Shown here one piece after another: positions 33,268 to 42,071 of a DNA stretch of 64,000 bases (the stretch's first letter is position 1; each line of letters begins with the position of its first letter). The position numbers and the translations under genes are program-made. Below the pieces are notes generated by a model. It made no database searches. It saw nothing but the letters and a program-made list of their open reading frames with translations, and was not told the origin of the DNA. Location of the stretch: the NCBI RefSeq assembly GCF_043678055.1, contig NZ_JBHEQA010000002.1, positions 62,001-126,000 on the forward strand. Reading direction: 5' to 3'. Source of the stretch: Spongiimicrobium salis. GTDB lineage: Bacteria > Bacteroidota > Bacteroidia > Flavobacteriales > Flavobacteriaceae.

Positions 33268-34497
33268 ATGATGAAAGTAGGAAGTATCCTCGTATTGTGT
33301 TTGTTGTTTTTTTCCTGTAAGGAGACAAAAGTCAATGGGCCAAATGAAGGCATTTGGCGCGCCGAATTGGCAGTTATGGACAATGAAATATTGCCCTTCA
33401 ACTTTAAGTTGACCACCATTGGAGCAGGCGAATATCGTATGGAGACCTATAATGCAGAGGAAGTCATAGCGGTTGATGAAATACAAATAGAAGGAGATTC
33501 CATTATCATAAAAATGCCCGTTTTTGAGGGTTATATTGCTGGAACATTTACCGAAGAGGAAATTTCGGGAAGCTTTGTTAAAGAAAGTTTGGATCGCATT
33601 GTTCCCTTTAAAGCTATTCATGGAGAAAAAGATCGTTTTTCATTGAAAAACAGTGCCAATGCTCCGACCAATGTGGCGGGCATATGGGAAACCTCCTTTA
33701 GCGAGGGGACAGAGGATCACTATATGGGCAAGGGTTTTTTTGTACAGGAAGGAAATAAAGTAACCGGCACATTTAGAACAGCAACAGGAGATTATAGATA
33801 TCTTGATGGTGTCGTAGATGGCGATAGCCTAAAAATCTCTGCCTTTGACGGAGCTCATGCTTTTTTGTTTACGGCAAAAATTACCGATAGTACTTTAAAT
33901 GGCACGTTCTATTCAGGAAATCATTTTAAAGAACCCTTTGTCGCCAAGAGAAACCCATCATTTGAATTGCCAGATGCAGATAGCTTGACTTTTTTGAACG
34001 AAGGTTATGATGCCTTTGATTTTTCGTTTCCCGATACCGATGGAAGTTTGGTTTCCCTAACCGATGAACGTTTTAAAAACAAAGTCGTGATTGTGCAGAT
34101 TATGGGAACTTGGTGCCCCAACTGCCTCGATGAGACCAAATTTTATGTGAATTACCTCAATACACATAAAAATGAAGAGCTTGAAGTTATAGGATTGGCC
34201 TTTGAATCTGCCAAAACCCAAGAAAAAGGATTTAGGGCCATAAACCGTTTAAAGGCGAGAATTGGAGTAGATTATCCTATTCTATTGGCACAGTATGGTG
34301 GTACAGATAAGGAAATGGCACAGAAAAAACTACCCATGTTAAATCATGTATTATCGTATCCTACAAGTATTTTTATAGATAAGGAAGGAAAAGTGAGAAA
34401 AATACATACTGGCTTTAATGGTCCTGCCACAGGTGAAAAATTCGTCACCTTTAAAAAGGAGTTCCACGAATTTGTAACTAGCCTTCTTAATCAATAA
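33268..34497 (+). CDS. TlpA-family thioredoxin lipoprotein
   Basis: The 409-residue lipoprotein (lipobox LFFSC, cysteine 17) has an N-terminal part of about 220 residues with two similar beta-rich units (GIWRAELAVMDNEILPF and GIWETSFSEGTEDHY), and a C-terminal thioredoxin domain (about 245-405: FDFSFPDTDGSLVSLTDERF, IVQIMGTWCPNC, KVRKIHTGFNGPATG). The active-site C283-P-N-C286 is intact, unlike the related protein at 24753. It probably reduces disulfides in the envelope, for example in cytochrome maturation or protein repair. The natural partner is unknown. A terminator overlaps its stop. Confidence 0.9.
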   Translation: MMKVGSILVLCLLFFSCKETKVNGPNEGIWRAELAVMDNEILPFNFKLTTIGAGEYRMETYNAEEVIAVDEIQIEGDSIIIKMPVFEGYIAGTFTEEEISGSFVKESLDRIVPFKAIHGEKDRFSLKNSANAPTNVAGIWETSFSEGTEDHYMGKGFFVQEGNKVTGTFRTATGDYRYLDGVVDGDSLKISAFDGAHAFLFTAKITDSTLNGTFYSGNHFKEPFVAKRNPSFELPDADSLTFLNEGYDAFDFSFPDTDGSLVSLTDERFKNKVVIVQIMGTWCPNCLDETKFYVNYLNTHKNEELEVIGLAFESAKTQEKGFRAINRLKARIGVDYPILLAQYGGTDKEMAQKKLPMLNHVLSYPTSIFIDKEGKVRKIHTGFNGPATGEKFVTFKKEFHEFVTSLLNQ

Positions 34498-34529
34498 AAA
34501 GGTCCTTCCGTATCGGAAATGACCTTTTT
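34496..34529. terminator. Terminator after the TlpA-family gene
   Basis: Arms AAAAAGGTC (34496-34504) and GACCTTTTT (34521-34529) enclose an inner pairing TTCC/GGAA. The hairpin has A and T runs on each side, so it serves the plus-strand gene and may also serve leuB on the minus strand. Confidence 0.75.
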
Positions 34530-34551
34530 AGTTGACTAATTAAAAAATGAA

Positions 34552-35670
34552 TTAAATAATTGTAGATTTCCCTAATCCAATGTTTTCATCATTTATGTTG
34601 AAGTAATCATCAGAATCCACAATATTGTCAGCGATAAAATCACCTACGTGATTTGTACCATATTTGCTTTTTGGGTTTAAATCTTGAGTTACGATATTTT
34701 TTTGAAGCGCCTTTTCTACGGCCAATTCTATAACCAGGGCCTCATGTTCCAATCCAAAGTGTTTTAATAATAAAGCTGCAGACAGTATAGCAGCAATAGG
34801 ATTCGCGATGTCCTGGCCCTTGGCTTGAGGGTATGATCCGTGTATAGGTTCAAACAAGGCTTGCTCCTTTCCTATAGAGGCAGAAGCTAGAAGACCAATG
34901 GAGCCTCCAATAACGCTGGCCTCATCCGAAAGAATGTCTCCGAACATATTTTCGGTAAGGATCACATCGAACTGGCGTGGATTTAGGATGAGCTGCATGG
35001 CAGCATTATCCACAAACAAATAGTCTAAGCTTACTTCCGGATAACTTTCTCCGATACGGCTCACCACTTTACGCCATAAACGCGATGATTCCAATACATT
35101 TGCTTTGTCTACAAGGGTTAGTTTTTTTTGCCTTGTTTTGGCATCTTTAAAGGCAAGATGGGCAATTCGGCTTATTTCCTTCTCTTCATATTCACACAGG
35201 TCGGAAGCTGTTCTGCCGTCTTCACTTAATTTTTTTTCACCAAAGTAAATACCTCCGGTCAGCTCCCTGTAGATCACCAAATCGGTTTCGGCAATTATAG
35301 TTTCTTTTAAAGGAGATTGGTGAATGAGTTCCGGATAGGCCTTTATGGGTCTGATATTGGTAAACAGGCCCAGTTCCTTTCGCAATTTCAACAAGCCCTG
35401 TTCCGGTCTTACTTTTGCATTGGGATCATTATCATATTTAGGGTCTCCAATGGCCCCAAAAAGAACGGCATCCGATGTCTTGCACAGATTTAAGGTATTC
35501 TCCGGAAGAGGGTTTCCCGTCAAATCAATAGCAACCGCACCAACAGGGGCTTCCACAAATGAAAATTGATGGTTAAAAGCCTCTTCAATGGCTTGAAGAC
35601 ACTTTACGGCCTGAGCCATAACTTCAGGGCCAATGCCATCACCGGGTAAAAGTGCAATTTTTAAATTCAT
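34552..35670 (-). CDS. leuB: 3-isopropylmalate dehydrogenase
   Basis: The 372-residue NAD-dependent enzyme oxidises and decarboxylates 3-isopropylmalate in leucine synthesis. Motifs: ALLPGDGIGPEVM at the N-terminus, substrate arginines in RPEQGLLKLRKELGLFTNIR, DLVIYRELTGGIYFG, the catalytic lysine in LVDKANVLESSRLW, the metal-binding aspartates in NMFGDILSDEAS, and GSYPQAKGQDIANP. It follows leuA by one base on the same strand, so they are translationally coupled. leuC and leuD are not in the window. Confidence 0.96.
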   Translation of the reverse strand: MNLKIALLPGDGIGPEVMAQAVKCLQAIEEAFNHQFSFVEAPVGAVAIDLTGNPLPENTLNLCKTSDAVLFGAIGDPKYDNDPNAKVRPEQGLLKLRKELGLFTNIRPIKAYPELIHQSPLKETIIAETDLVIYRELTGGIYFGEKKLSEDGRTASDLCEYEEKEISRIAHLAFKDAKTRQKKLTLVDKANVLESSRLWRKVVSRIGESYPEVSLDYLFVDNAAMQLILNPRQFDVILTENMFGDILSDEASVIGGSIGLLASASIGKEQALFEPIHGSYPQAKGQDIANPIAAILSAALLLKHFGLEHEALVIELAVEKALQKNIVTQDLNPKSKYGTNHVGDFIADNIVDSDDYFNINDENIGLGKSTII

Positions 35671-35671
35671 T

Positions 35672-36844
35672 TTAAGCTACGCTTTCAATGTTAATATTAC
35701 TCAAGGCTAAAATTTCGAGAATGTCTTCATCAATAACTTCCTTCTTACGATCGGCAAATTTCAAAAACTCGTCATACACCATATCCAATTGCACTTTTGT
35801 AAGGTTGCACCCTACTTTCTTTGCCCTGTAGGCTAGAGCGGCCCTTCCACTACGTGCTGTAAGCACAATTGAGGATTCATTGACCCCTACATCCTCAGGG
35901 TCCATGATTTCATAAGTTTCACGACTTTTGATTACACCATCCTGATGAATTCCAGAGCTATGGGCAAAGGCGTTGGATCCTACAATGGCCTTATTGGGTT
36001 GTACGGGCATACCCATTTTCTGAGAGACCATTAAGCTGGTATCGTATAACAGCTTGCTATTGACATTGGTATCTATATTGAGATAAGGGTGTTGTCTTAA
36101 AATCATTACTACTTCTTCCAAAGAGGTATTCCCCGCCCGTTCTCCGATACCATTAATAGTACATTCAATTTGTCGTGCTCCATTGATCACTCCTGCAATG
36201 GAATTGGCCGTAGCCAAACCTAAGTCGTTGTGGCAGTGACAAGAAAGTATTGCTTTTTCTATTCCTTTCACATTTTCAGAAAGATATTTCATTTTGGCGC
36301 CATAGGCCTCCGGAAGACAATATCCTGTAGTATCTGGAATGTTGAGTACCGTGGCTCCTGCTTTAATAACTTCTTCACAGACCCGGGCTAAATATTCATT
36401 GTCCGTTCTACCGGCATCTTCTGCATAAAATTCTACATCCTCCACAAATGTTTTGGCATACTTGACCGCGCTTACGGCACGTTCAATAATGGCATCCCTG
36501 TTGGAATTGAATTTGAATTTAATATGGGAATCCGAAGTGCCAATACCAGTGTGGATTCGTGGTCGTTTTGCATGTTTTAAGGCTTCGGCAGCTACTTCAA
36601 TATCTTTCTTAACGGCCCTTGTTAGACCACATACAATGCTGTTTTGTACTAGTTTGCTGATTTCGTTGACCGAAGTAAAATCTCCCGGACTGGATATGGG
36701 AAAACCAGCTTCAATAATATCTACCCCTAAATTATCCAAACGATCCGCAATGATCAATTTCTGTTGCGTATCCAATTTGCATCCTGGAACTTGTTCTCCA
36801 TCCCTTAAGGTCGTATCAAATATTTGTACTTTATCTTTACTCAT
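35672..36844 (-). CDS. leuA: 2-isopropylmalate synthase, short form
   Basis: The 390-residue enzyme condenses acetyl-CoA with 2-oxoisovalerate as the first committed step of leucine synthesis. The TIM-barrel catalytic domain is intact: FDTTLRDGEQVPGCKL, IEAGFPISSPGDF, LSCHCHNDLGLATANS, and GIGERAGNTSLEEVVM. The sequence ends after the subdomains that follow the barrel (KVGCNLTKVQLDMVYDEFLKFA) and lacks the roughly 130-residue C-terminal regulatory domain that binds leucine in the long form. Related claisen condensases such as homocitrate synthase have a similar length, but its coupling with leuB supports the LeuA call. Confidence 0.93.
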   Translation of the reverse strand: MSKDKVQIFDTTLRDGEQVPGCKLDTQQKLIIADRLDNLGVDIIEAGFPISSPGDFTSVNEISKLVQNSIVCGLTRAVKKDIEVAAEALKHAKRPRIHTGIGTSDSHIKFKFNSNRDAIIERAVSAVKYAKTFVEDVEFYAEDAGRTDNEYLARVCEEVIKAGATVLNIPDTTGYCLPEAYGAKMKYLSENVKGIEKAILSCHCHNDLGLATANSIAGVINGARQIECTINGIGERAGNTSLEEVVMILRQHPYLNIDTNVNSKLLYDTSLMVSQKMGMPVQPNKAIVGSNAFAHSSGIHQDGVIKSRETYEIMDPEDVGVNESSIVLTARSGRAALAYRAKKVGCNLTKVQLDMVYDEFLKFADRKKEVIDEDILEILALSNINIESVA

Positions 36845-36991
36845 TATATTTACATATTTTTAAGTAGCCTATACGAATATAACAGTAGTGCCCTAGATGA
36901 TTTTGGGAAATGAAATGTATTTACAATGTTAAGTTACTTTTTGGTATATATAATTAATTGATAATCAATTATTTAAATTCTATTTTTTACG

Positions 36992-38536
36992 ATGACAAAT
37001 GCCCATAAAGATGTCTTATTTGTATTGGTGAAATCCCTTTCTAAATCTGAAAAGCGACAGTTTAAACTCTATGTAGGTCGCTTGGGCGTAAATACCGATG
37101 CCAAGTTTTTGGCGTTGTTTAACCTACTGGATAAAATAAAGGAATACGACGAAAAAACGATTTTGGCCAGTGGTATTGTGAAGAAAACACAACTATCCAA
37201 TTTAAAAGCGCATTTATACAAACAAATCCTGGTAAGCCTACGTTTAAATCCTGTAAATCAAAATATTAGGGTGCAGATACGGGAACAACTGGATTTTGCC
37301 ACAATTCTGTACCAGAAGGGCCTGTATAAACAGAGTTTAAAAATTTTAGAAAAAGCAAAGACAGTAGCGGTTGAAAACGAAGAGAAAAATATTGCTTACG
37401 AAATTGTAGAGCTGGAGAAAATTATTGAAACCCAATACATTACACGGAGTATTCCGGATAGGGCAGATGAATTGGCCTTGGAAGCAAAAAAGTTATCAGC
37501 CCAGAACGTCATGACCAGTAAGCTGTCTAATCTTTCCCTGCAATTGTATGGTATTATGCTCAAAGTGGGCTATGTGCGTAGTGATGAAGATTACAAGAAA
37601 GTGCAGTTATACTTTAAGGAACACCTGCCGAAATACGATATCAAGGAATTGGGATTCCGAGAGAAATTATGGCTGTACAAAGCGCATTTGTGGTACAGTT
37701 TTCTCACCCAAGATTTTTTGTCCTGTTATAAATATTCCAGCAAATGGGTGGATATTTTTTATGAACAAAAGAAAATGATCTACCTAAATCCGGTTTTTTT
37801 CCTCAAAGGAAATCATTACCTCTTGGAATCGTTGTTCTATGTAAAATATAGCTCCCAGTTCAAAGAGACTTTGGAACGCTTGGAGGTAATGGTTAACAGC
37901 AAAGAATTTCCAAAGAACGACAATATTACCTCCCTCGCCTTTTTGTATATCAACTTCAATAAATTAAACCTGCATTTCTTGGAGGGCACTTTTGAAAAAG
38001 GGCTATACCTAGTGCGTATTATTGAATATGGTATTGCCAAGCATAAGAATAGAATAGACGAACACCATATTATGGTATTCTACTATAAGATTGCCTGCCT
38101 TTATTTTGGCATTGGGGATAATAAAACCTGTATTCAATACTTAAAGAAAATTATTAATAACAAGAACCTCAAAATGCGGGAAGATTTGATGTGTTTTGCC
38201 CGTGTTTTAAGCTTGGTTGCCCACTATGAGGCGGGAATGGATTATCATTTGGAAGTGCAGTTGAAGAGTACCTACAAATTTTTATTGAAGATGGACGACT
38301 TGCATGCCGTTCAGAAGGAGATGATCAAATTCTTGAGAAATTTAGGGGATATTTATCCGCATGAACTTCGAGATGAATTTCAAAAACTTCATACGGAATT
38401 GAAGAAATATGAGAATCACCCCTATGAGAAAAGAGCATTTTTATACTTGGATATCCTTTCGTGGTTAGAAAGTCATTTGCAGGATATCCCCGTGGCCGAG
38501 GTCATACGTAAAAAGGCCATGTTGCTCACTAGATAA
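36992..38536 (+). CDS. Helical repeat (TPR-like) protein of unknown function
   Basis: The 514-residue cytoplasmic protein has no signal or membrane helix. It starts with a conserved-looking block, DVLFVLVKSLSKSEKRQFKL, followed by helical pairs throughout (LYKQSLKILEKAKTVAVENE; FYYKIACLYFGIGDNKTCIQYLKK), consistent with tetratricopeptide-like repeats. It is rich in Lys, Leu and Tyr. I do not recognise a named family. A scaffolding role is the most that can be inferred. It is followed after eight bases by an EamA transporter gene and is divergent from leuA, with 147 bp between them. Confidence 0.75.
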   Translation: MTNAHKDVLFVLVKSLSKSEKRQFKLYVGRLGVNTDAKFLALFNLLDKIKEYDEKTILASGIVKKTQLSNLKAHLYKQILVSLRLNPVNQNIRVQIREQLDFATILYQKGLYKQSLKILEKAKTVAVENEEKNIAYEIVELEKIIETQYITRSIPDRADELALEAKKLSAQNVMTSKLSNLSLQLYGIMLKVGYVRSDEDYKKVQLYFKEHLPKYDIKELGFREKLWLYKAHLWYSFLTQDFLSCYKYSSKWVDIFYEQKKMIYLNPVFFLKGNHYLLESLFYVKYSSQFKETLERLEVMVNSKEFPKNDNITSLAFLYINFNKLNLHFLEGTFEKGLYLVRIIEYGIAKHKNRIDEHHIMVFYYKIACLYFGIGDNKTCIQYLKKIINNKNLKMREDLMCFARVLSLVAHYEAGMDYHLEVQLKSTYKFLLKMDDLHAVQKEMIKFLRNLGDIYPHELRDEFQKLHTELKKYENHPYEKRAFLYLDILSWLESHLQDIPVAEVIRKKAMLLTR

Positions 38537-38544
38537 GCCTGCTT

Positions 38545-39405
38545 TTGGAAAACAAAAATACCCACCTCGCCCATCTTTTTCAGATTAATCTGGCCATGGT
38601 CTTTATCAGTACCTCTGGTGCTTTGGGCAGGTATATTCAATTATCCGTGCCGGTAACCATAGCGAGTAGGGCCATTTTGGCATTTGTACTATTGTTTCTC
38701 TATTGCAAATGGAAAAAAATTTCGCTGAAAGTTGCTAGAAAAGATATTTGGCCCATTGTCGCAACGGGGATATGTATGGGCTTGCATTGGATTACCTATT
38801 TTTATGCCTTAAAATGGTCCAATGTAGCTATTGGAATGCTTTCTTTATTTACCTATCCTGTGCTGACTTCTTTTTTGGAGCCCATTTTGCTAAAGACAAA
38901 ATTTCAAAGAATACATTTGTTATTGGGGATTTTAGTCCTATCCGGAATTTATTTTTTAGTGCCGAATTTTGATATGGACAATTCGTATGCCTTGGCGGTG
39001 GGAATTGGTATCCTATCGGCCTTATTTTATGCCCTTCGTAATTTAATTTTGAAGACCAAAGTAACGAATTACAACGGCTCTATGCTCATGTGTTACCAAG
39101 TGGGTATTATCGGCATCGTATTGTTTCCGTCATTTTTTGTCTTGGATGGAACGGCCATAGGCAGTCAGTGGGAAGCCTTATTGGCTTTAGCGCTTTTCAC
39201 GACCGCCATAGGACATACCATTTTCTTGAATAGCTTTAAGCACTTTTCGGTAACTACAGCAAGTATTATCAGTAGCGTGCAGCCCGTATATGGGATTATC
39301 ATTGGGGCCCTTTTTTTATCGGAAATACCTTCGCTCCTCACTATTTTAGGCGGAGTGCTTATTCTGAGCTCCGTAGTTATTGAAAGTATTCGTTCCTATC
39401 GTTGA
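38545..39405 (+). CDS. EamA/DMT-family transporter
   Basis: The 286-residue inner membrane protein has about ten hydrophobic helices arranged as two EamA repeats, as in drug/metabolite transporters. The first repeat contains ISTSGALGRYI and GLHWITYFYALKWSNVAIGMLS; the second contains FYALRNLIL and TTAIGHTIFLNSFKHFSVTTASII. The substrate is unknown; amino acids, nucleosides or similar small metabolites are exported by relatives. The start is a TTG at 38545, eight bases after the preceding stop; the next in-frame ATG (codon 19) would cut into the first helix. It is probably translated from the same mRNA as the gene upstream. Confidence 0.92.
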   Translation: MENKNTHLAHLFQINLAMVFISTSGALGRYIQLSVPVTIASRAILAFVLLFLYCKWKKISLKVARKDIWPIVATGICMGLHWITYFYALKWSNVAIGMLSLFTYPVLTSFLEPILLKTKFQRIHLLLGILVLSGIYFLVPNFDMDNSYALAVGIGILSALFYALRNLILKTKVTNYNGSMLMCYQVGIIGIVLFPSFFVLDGTAIGSQWEALLALALFTTAIGHTIFLNSFKHFSVTTASIISSVQPVYGIIIGALFLSEIPSLLTILGGVLILSSVVIESIRSYR

Positions 39406-39417
39406 AATAGGGAACGA

Positions 39418-40128
39418 TCAGATACAAACTTTCCAGATGGCATCGTGCAGTGGAGGTGGGGCCGTAAAGTGCAACAGTTCTTTCTTTATGGGGTGGATAA
39501 AACTAAGGCTTCGGGCATGTAAATGTATGCTTCCGTCGGAATTACTCCGGTTTGCACCATATTTTAAATCCCCTTTAATAGAACACCCCAGGGCAGATAA
39601 CTGTGCCCTGATTTGATGGTGTCTCCCGGTTTTTAAATCGATTTCCAGCACAAAATAGCGATCTAAACTCTTAAAAAGTCGATATTCCAAAACTGCCTTT
39701 TTGCTATCGGGAACTTCCTTAGGATAGGCGTAAGATTTATTTTGTTTCGGATTTCTTTTCAACCAATGTGTTAGCGTATCTTGTTTTTTTTCGGGCTTTT
39801 TATTGACGACCGCCCAGTACATCTTTTTTGTTTTTTTCTCCGCAAAAAGCGCATTCATTCTAGGTAATGCCTTGGATGTTTTCGTAAAAACAACAATGCC
39901 CGAAGTAGGGCGATCTAATCTATGGGGCACACCGAGGTAGACATTTCCGGGTTTGGTGTATTTCTTTTTTAGGAATTGTTTTACCACCTCGCTCAAGGGG
40001 GTATCCCCAGTTTTATCTCCTTGAACAATGTCTCCGGGACGCTTGTTGATCACAATCAAATGATTGTCTTCAAAGAGTACCTGAAGATTTTGCGGGTTGG
40101 AATGTGTATGATGGGGTGTATTGGACAA
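39418..40128 (-). CDS. RluA-family RNA pseudouridine synthase
   Basis: The 236-residue enzyme isomerises uridine to pseudouridine in RNA. The catalytic motif is PHRLDRPTSGIVVF, with the aspartate of HRLDR as nucleophile; LKTGRHHQIRAQLSALGCSI follows, and the first conserved block is DNHLIVINKRPGDIVQGD. There is no S4 domain, so it belongs to the smaller RluA/TruC-like forms. The target site is unknown. The start appears to be a TTG at 40128, since no upstream ATG is in frame. It is the last gene of the panB-lspA operon. Confidence 0.9.
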   Translation of the reverse strand: MSNTPHHTHSNPQNLQVLFEDNHLIVINKRPGDIVQGDKTGDTPLSEVVKQFLKKKYTKPGNVYLGVPHRLDRPTSGIVVFTKTSKALPRMNALFAEKKTKKMYWAVVNKKPEKKQDTLTHWLKRNPKQNKSYAYPKEVPDSKKAVLEYRLFKSLDRYFVLEIDLKTGRHHQIRAQLSALGCSIKGDLKYGANRSNSDGSIHLHARSLSFIHPIKKELLHFTAPPPLHDAIWKVCI

Positions 40129-40155
40129 AAAATGGGTTTTAAAATGGTTTTCTGA

Positions 40156-40650
40156 CTAGAACTCTAATTTTTTGTTTCGGAGCAAGAGAATGAAAATTAG
40201 AATAGCACCGCTAGTTACGGAGACATCAGCCATATTGAAAATCCCTGTTTTAAGAGGCCCTACTTTTATTTGAAAGAAATCAGTAACAGAACCATAGGCT
40301 ACCCGATCAATTAAATTTCCAATGCCGCCACCAATGACAAAAGCAAAGGCAACAACCATCCATTTATCCAAATTCTGTTTCTTTAAAATACGGTATAAGA
40401 GAAACAAAAGCACCAATATGGGCAATGACTGCAGAAAAATAATTTTTAAGATGGGCGAGAGGCTTTGCCCAAACCCTAACATGGCCCCAGTGTTTTCTAC
40501 ATTGGTTAAAATAAAATTGTCGCTCAGAATTTCGATATAATCGTGGGATACTACTTTTTTACGGACAATATCCTTGGAAATTTGATCACAACCAATATTT
40601 AAGAGTACAATGAGGATAATGGTCAATCGTTGTAGGGCTTTCTTTGACAT
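40156..40650 (-). CDS. lspA: Lipoprotein signal peptidase
   Basis: The 164-residue inner membrane aspartic protease removes signal peptides from prolipoproteins after lipidation. Four membrane helices can be seen. The catalytic aspartates lie in NLIDRVAYGSVTDFF and in the FNMADVSVTSG motif, both fully conserved, and the N-terminal helix carries the D in CDQISKDIVR. The enzyme fits the many lipoproteins encoded in this window. It starts ten bases after panB and ends 28 bases before the pseudouridine synthase gene. Confidence 0.96.
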   Translation of the reverse strand: MSKKALQRLTIILIVLLNIGCDQISKDIVRKKVVSHDYIEILSDNFILTNVENTGAMLGFGQSLSPILKIIFLQSLPILVLLFLLYRILKKQNLDKWMVVAFAFVIGGGIGNLIDRVAYGSVTDFFQIKVGPLKTGIFNMADVSVTSGAILIFILLLRNKKLEF

Positions 40651-40660
40651 GCTTTTTTAC

Positions 40661-41479
40661 TTAGTATTGCTCCTCATCATTAGGGAAATCCCTAGTTTTA
40701 ACATCGTCTACATATTGTGAAATGGCTTTGCCCATTTCTTCATAAAGATTCATATACCTCCGTAAAAAACGTGGATTGAATTCTTTGGTAATGCCCAAAA
40801 GGTCATGTATGACCAATACCTGTCCGTCTACACCATTTCCTGCACCTATCCCAATAACCGGAATGCTGATGTTTTCGGCAACCTCTTTGGCCAAGGCGGC
40901 TGGTATTTTTTCCAGCACAATACCAAAACAGCCAATTTTTTCCAATAATTTGGCATCTTCTATAAGTTTCTTAGCCTCTTTTTGTTCTTTGGCCCTCACA
41001 GTATAGGTTCCAAATTTGTAAATGGATTGGGGGGTTAAACCTAAATGCCCCATTACAGGGATTCCTGCATTTATAATGCGTTTTACGGAATCTTTAATTT
41101 CGGACCCTCCTTCTACTTTAATGGCATGAGCTCCACTTTCTTTCATGATGCGTATCGCAGAGCGAAGGGCCTCCTTGGGATCACTTTGATAACTTCCAAA
41201 AGGGATGTCCACCACGATCAAAGCGCGTTTTACTGCCCTAACCACGGAAGAGGCATGATAGATCATTTGGTCAAGCGTAATGGGAAGCGTGGTTTCATGT
41301 CCCGCCATTACATTGCTGGCAGAGTCTCCAACAAGAATGACATCTACATTGGCCGTATCCACCACAGTGGCCATGGAGTAATCATAAGCGGTGAGCATAG
41401 AGATTTTTTCTCCATTTTTTTTCATATCCACGAGGGATTTTACAGTAACTCTCTTGTATTCCTTTTTTGCTACGGACAT
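40661..41479 (-). CDS. panB: 3-methyl-2-oxobutanoate hydroxymethyltransferase
   Basis: The 272-residue enzyme adds a hydroxymethyl group from methylene-tetrahydrofolate to 2-oxoisovalerate, giving ketopantoate for pantothenate and CoA synthesis. Motifs: MLTAYDYSMA, the metal ligands in LVGDSASNVMAGHETTLPIT, AIKVEGGSEI, PVMGHLGLTPQS, and GIGAGNGVDGQVLVIHDLLG. It is the first gene of an operon with lspA and the pseudouridine synthase gene. panC and panD are not present. Confidence 0.97.
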   Translation of the reverse strand: MSVAKKEYKRVTVKSLVDMKKNGEKISMLTAYDYSMATVVDTANVDVILVGDSASNVMAGHETTLPITLDQMIYHASSVVRAVKRALIVVDIPFGSYQSDPKEALRSAIRIMKESGAHAIKVEGGSEIKDSVKRIINAGIPVMGHLGLTPQSIYKFGTYTVRAKEQKEAKKLIEDAKLLEKIGCFGIVLEKIPAALAKEVAENISIPVIGIGAGNGVDGQVLVIHDLLGITKEFNPRFLRRYMNLYEEMGKAISQYVDDVKTRDFPNDEEQY

Positions 41480-41590
41480 ATGTTGTGGTAATTTTCTAAT
41501 TGGGCGATAAAAATAAGGAGTATTTTTTAATATTGGCTTTACGGATGATTTTTATAGTATTTTAGTCCTGAAATCAAAAAAACAAATATC

Positions 41591-42046
41591 ATGAAACACA
41601 TGCTGATCATCGTAATCTCTTTAATGGGCATCATAGGAAATGCACAAACCGAGGAACAATTGGTGCAAAATACTGTGACTACCTTCTTTGATGCATTTCA
41701 TGCACAGGATTCTACGCAATTAAAAACCATGATGTCCGAAGATATGGTTTTACAGACCATTGGAAGAAATAAGGAAGGAAAACCCGCAGTGATTCATGAA
41801 GACTATCATAAGTTTTTGGCCTCTATTGTCAGCATTCCCGAAACTACGAAATTTGAGGAACGCCTTACTTCTTTTGATATCAAAGTAGATGGCCCTATGG
41901 CCAATGCATGGGTGGGATATGAATTTTATGTGAATGAAAACTTTAGCCATTGTGGGGTTAATTCCTTTCAATTGTTTAAAGATGAAGGGAAATGGAAAAT
42001 CATATATTTGGTAGATACCAGAAGAAAAAAGGGATGTAAATCATAA
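41591..42046 (+). CDS. Secreted SnoaL-like protein
   Basis: The 151-residue protein has a signal peptide (MKHMLIIVISLMGIIGNAQ) and an NTF2/SnoaL-like domain: VQNTVTTFFDAFHAQDSTQL, MSEDMVLQTIG, WVGYEFYVNENFSHCGVNSFQLFKDEGKWKI. Such domains bind or convert small molecules. No catalytic set is evident. Its stop is four bases before the upstream ATG of the DUF1080 gene, so the two share an mRNA, which links it loosely to sugar processing. Confidence 0.85.
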   Translation: MKHMLIIVISLMGIIGNAQTEEQLVQNTVTTFFDAFHAQDSTQLKTMMSEDMVLQTIGRNKEGKPAVIHEDYHKFLASIVSIPETTKFEERLTSFDIKVDGPMANAWVGYEFYVNENFSHCGVNSFQLFKDEGKWKIIYLVDTRRKKGCKS

Positions 42047-42071
42047 GAGTATGATTAAAGAAGTAAACACG

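Noticed and set aside
36845..36991. Possible leucine attenuator or T-box before leuA
   Set aside because: I could find neither a leucine-rich leader peptide nor a T-box core or terminator hairpin in the short divergent region.
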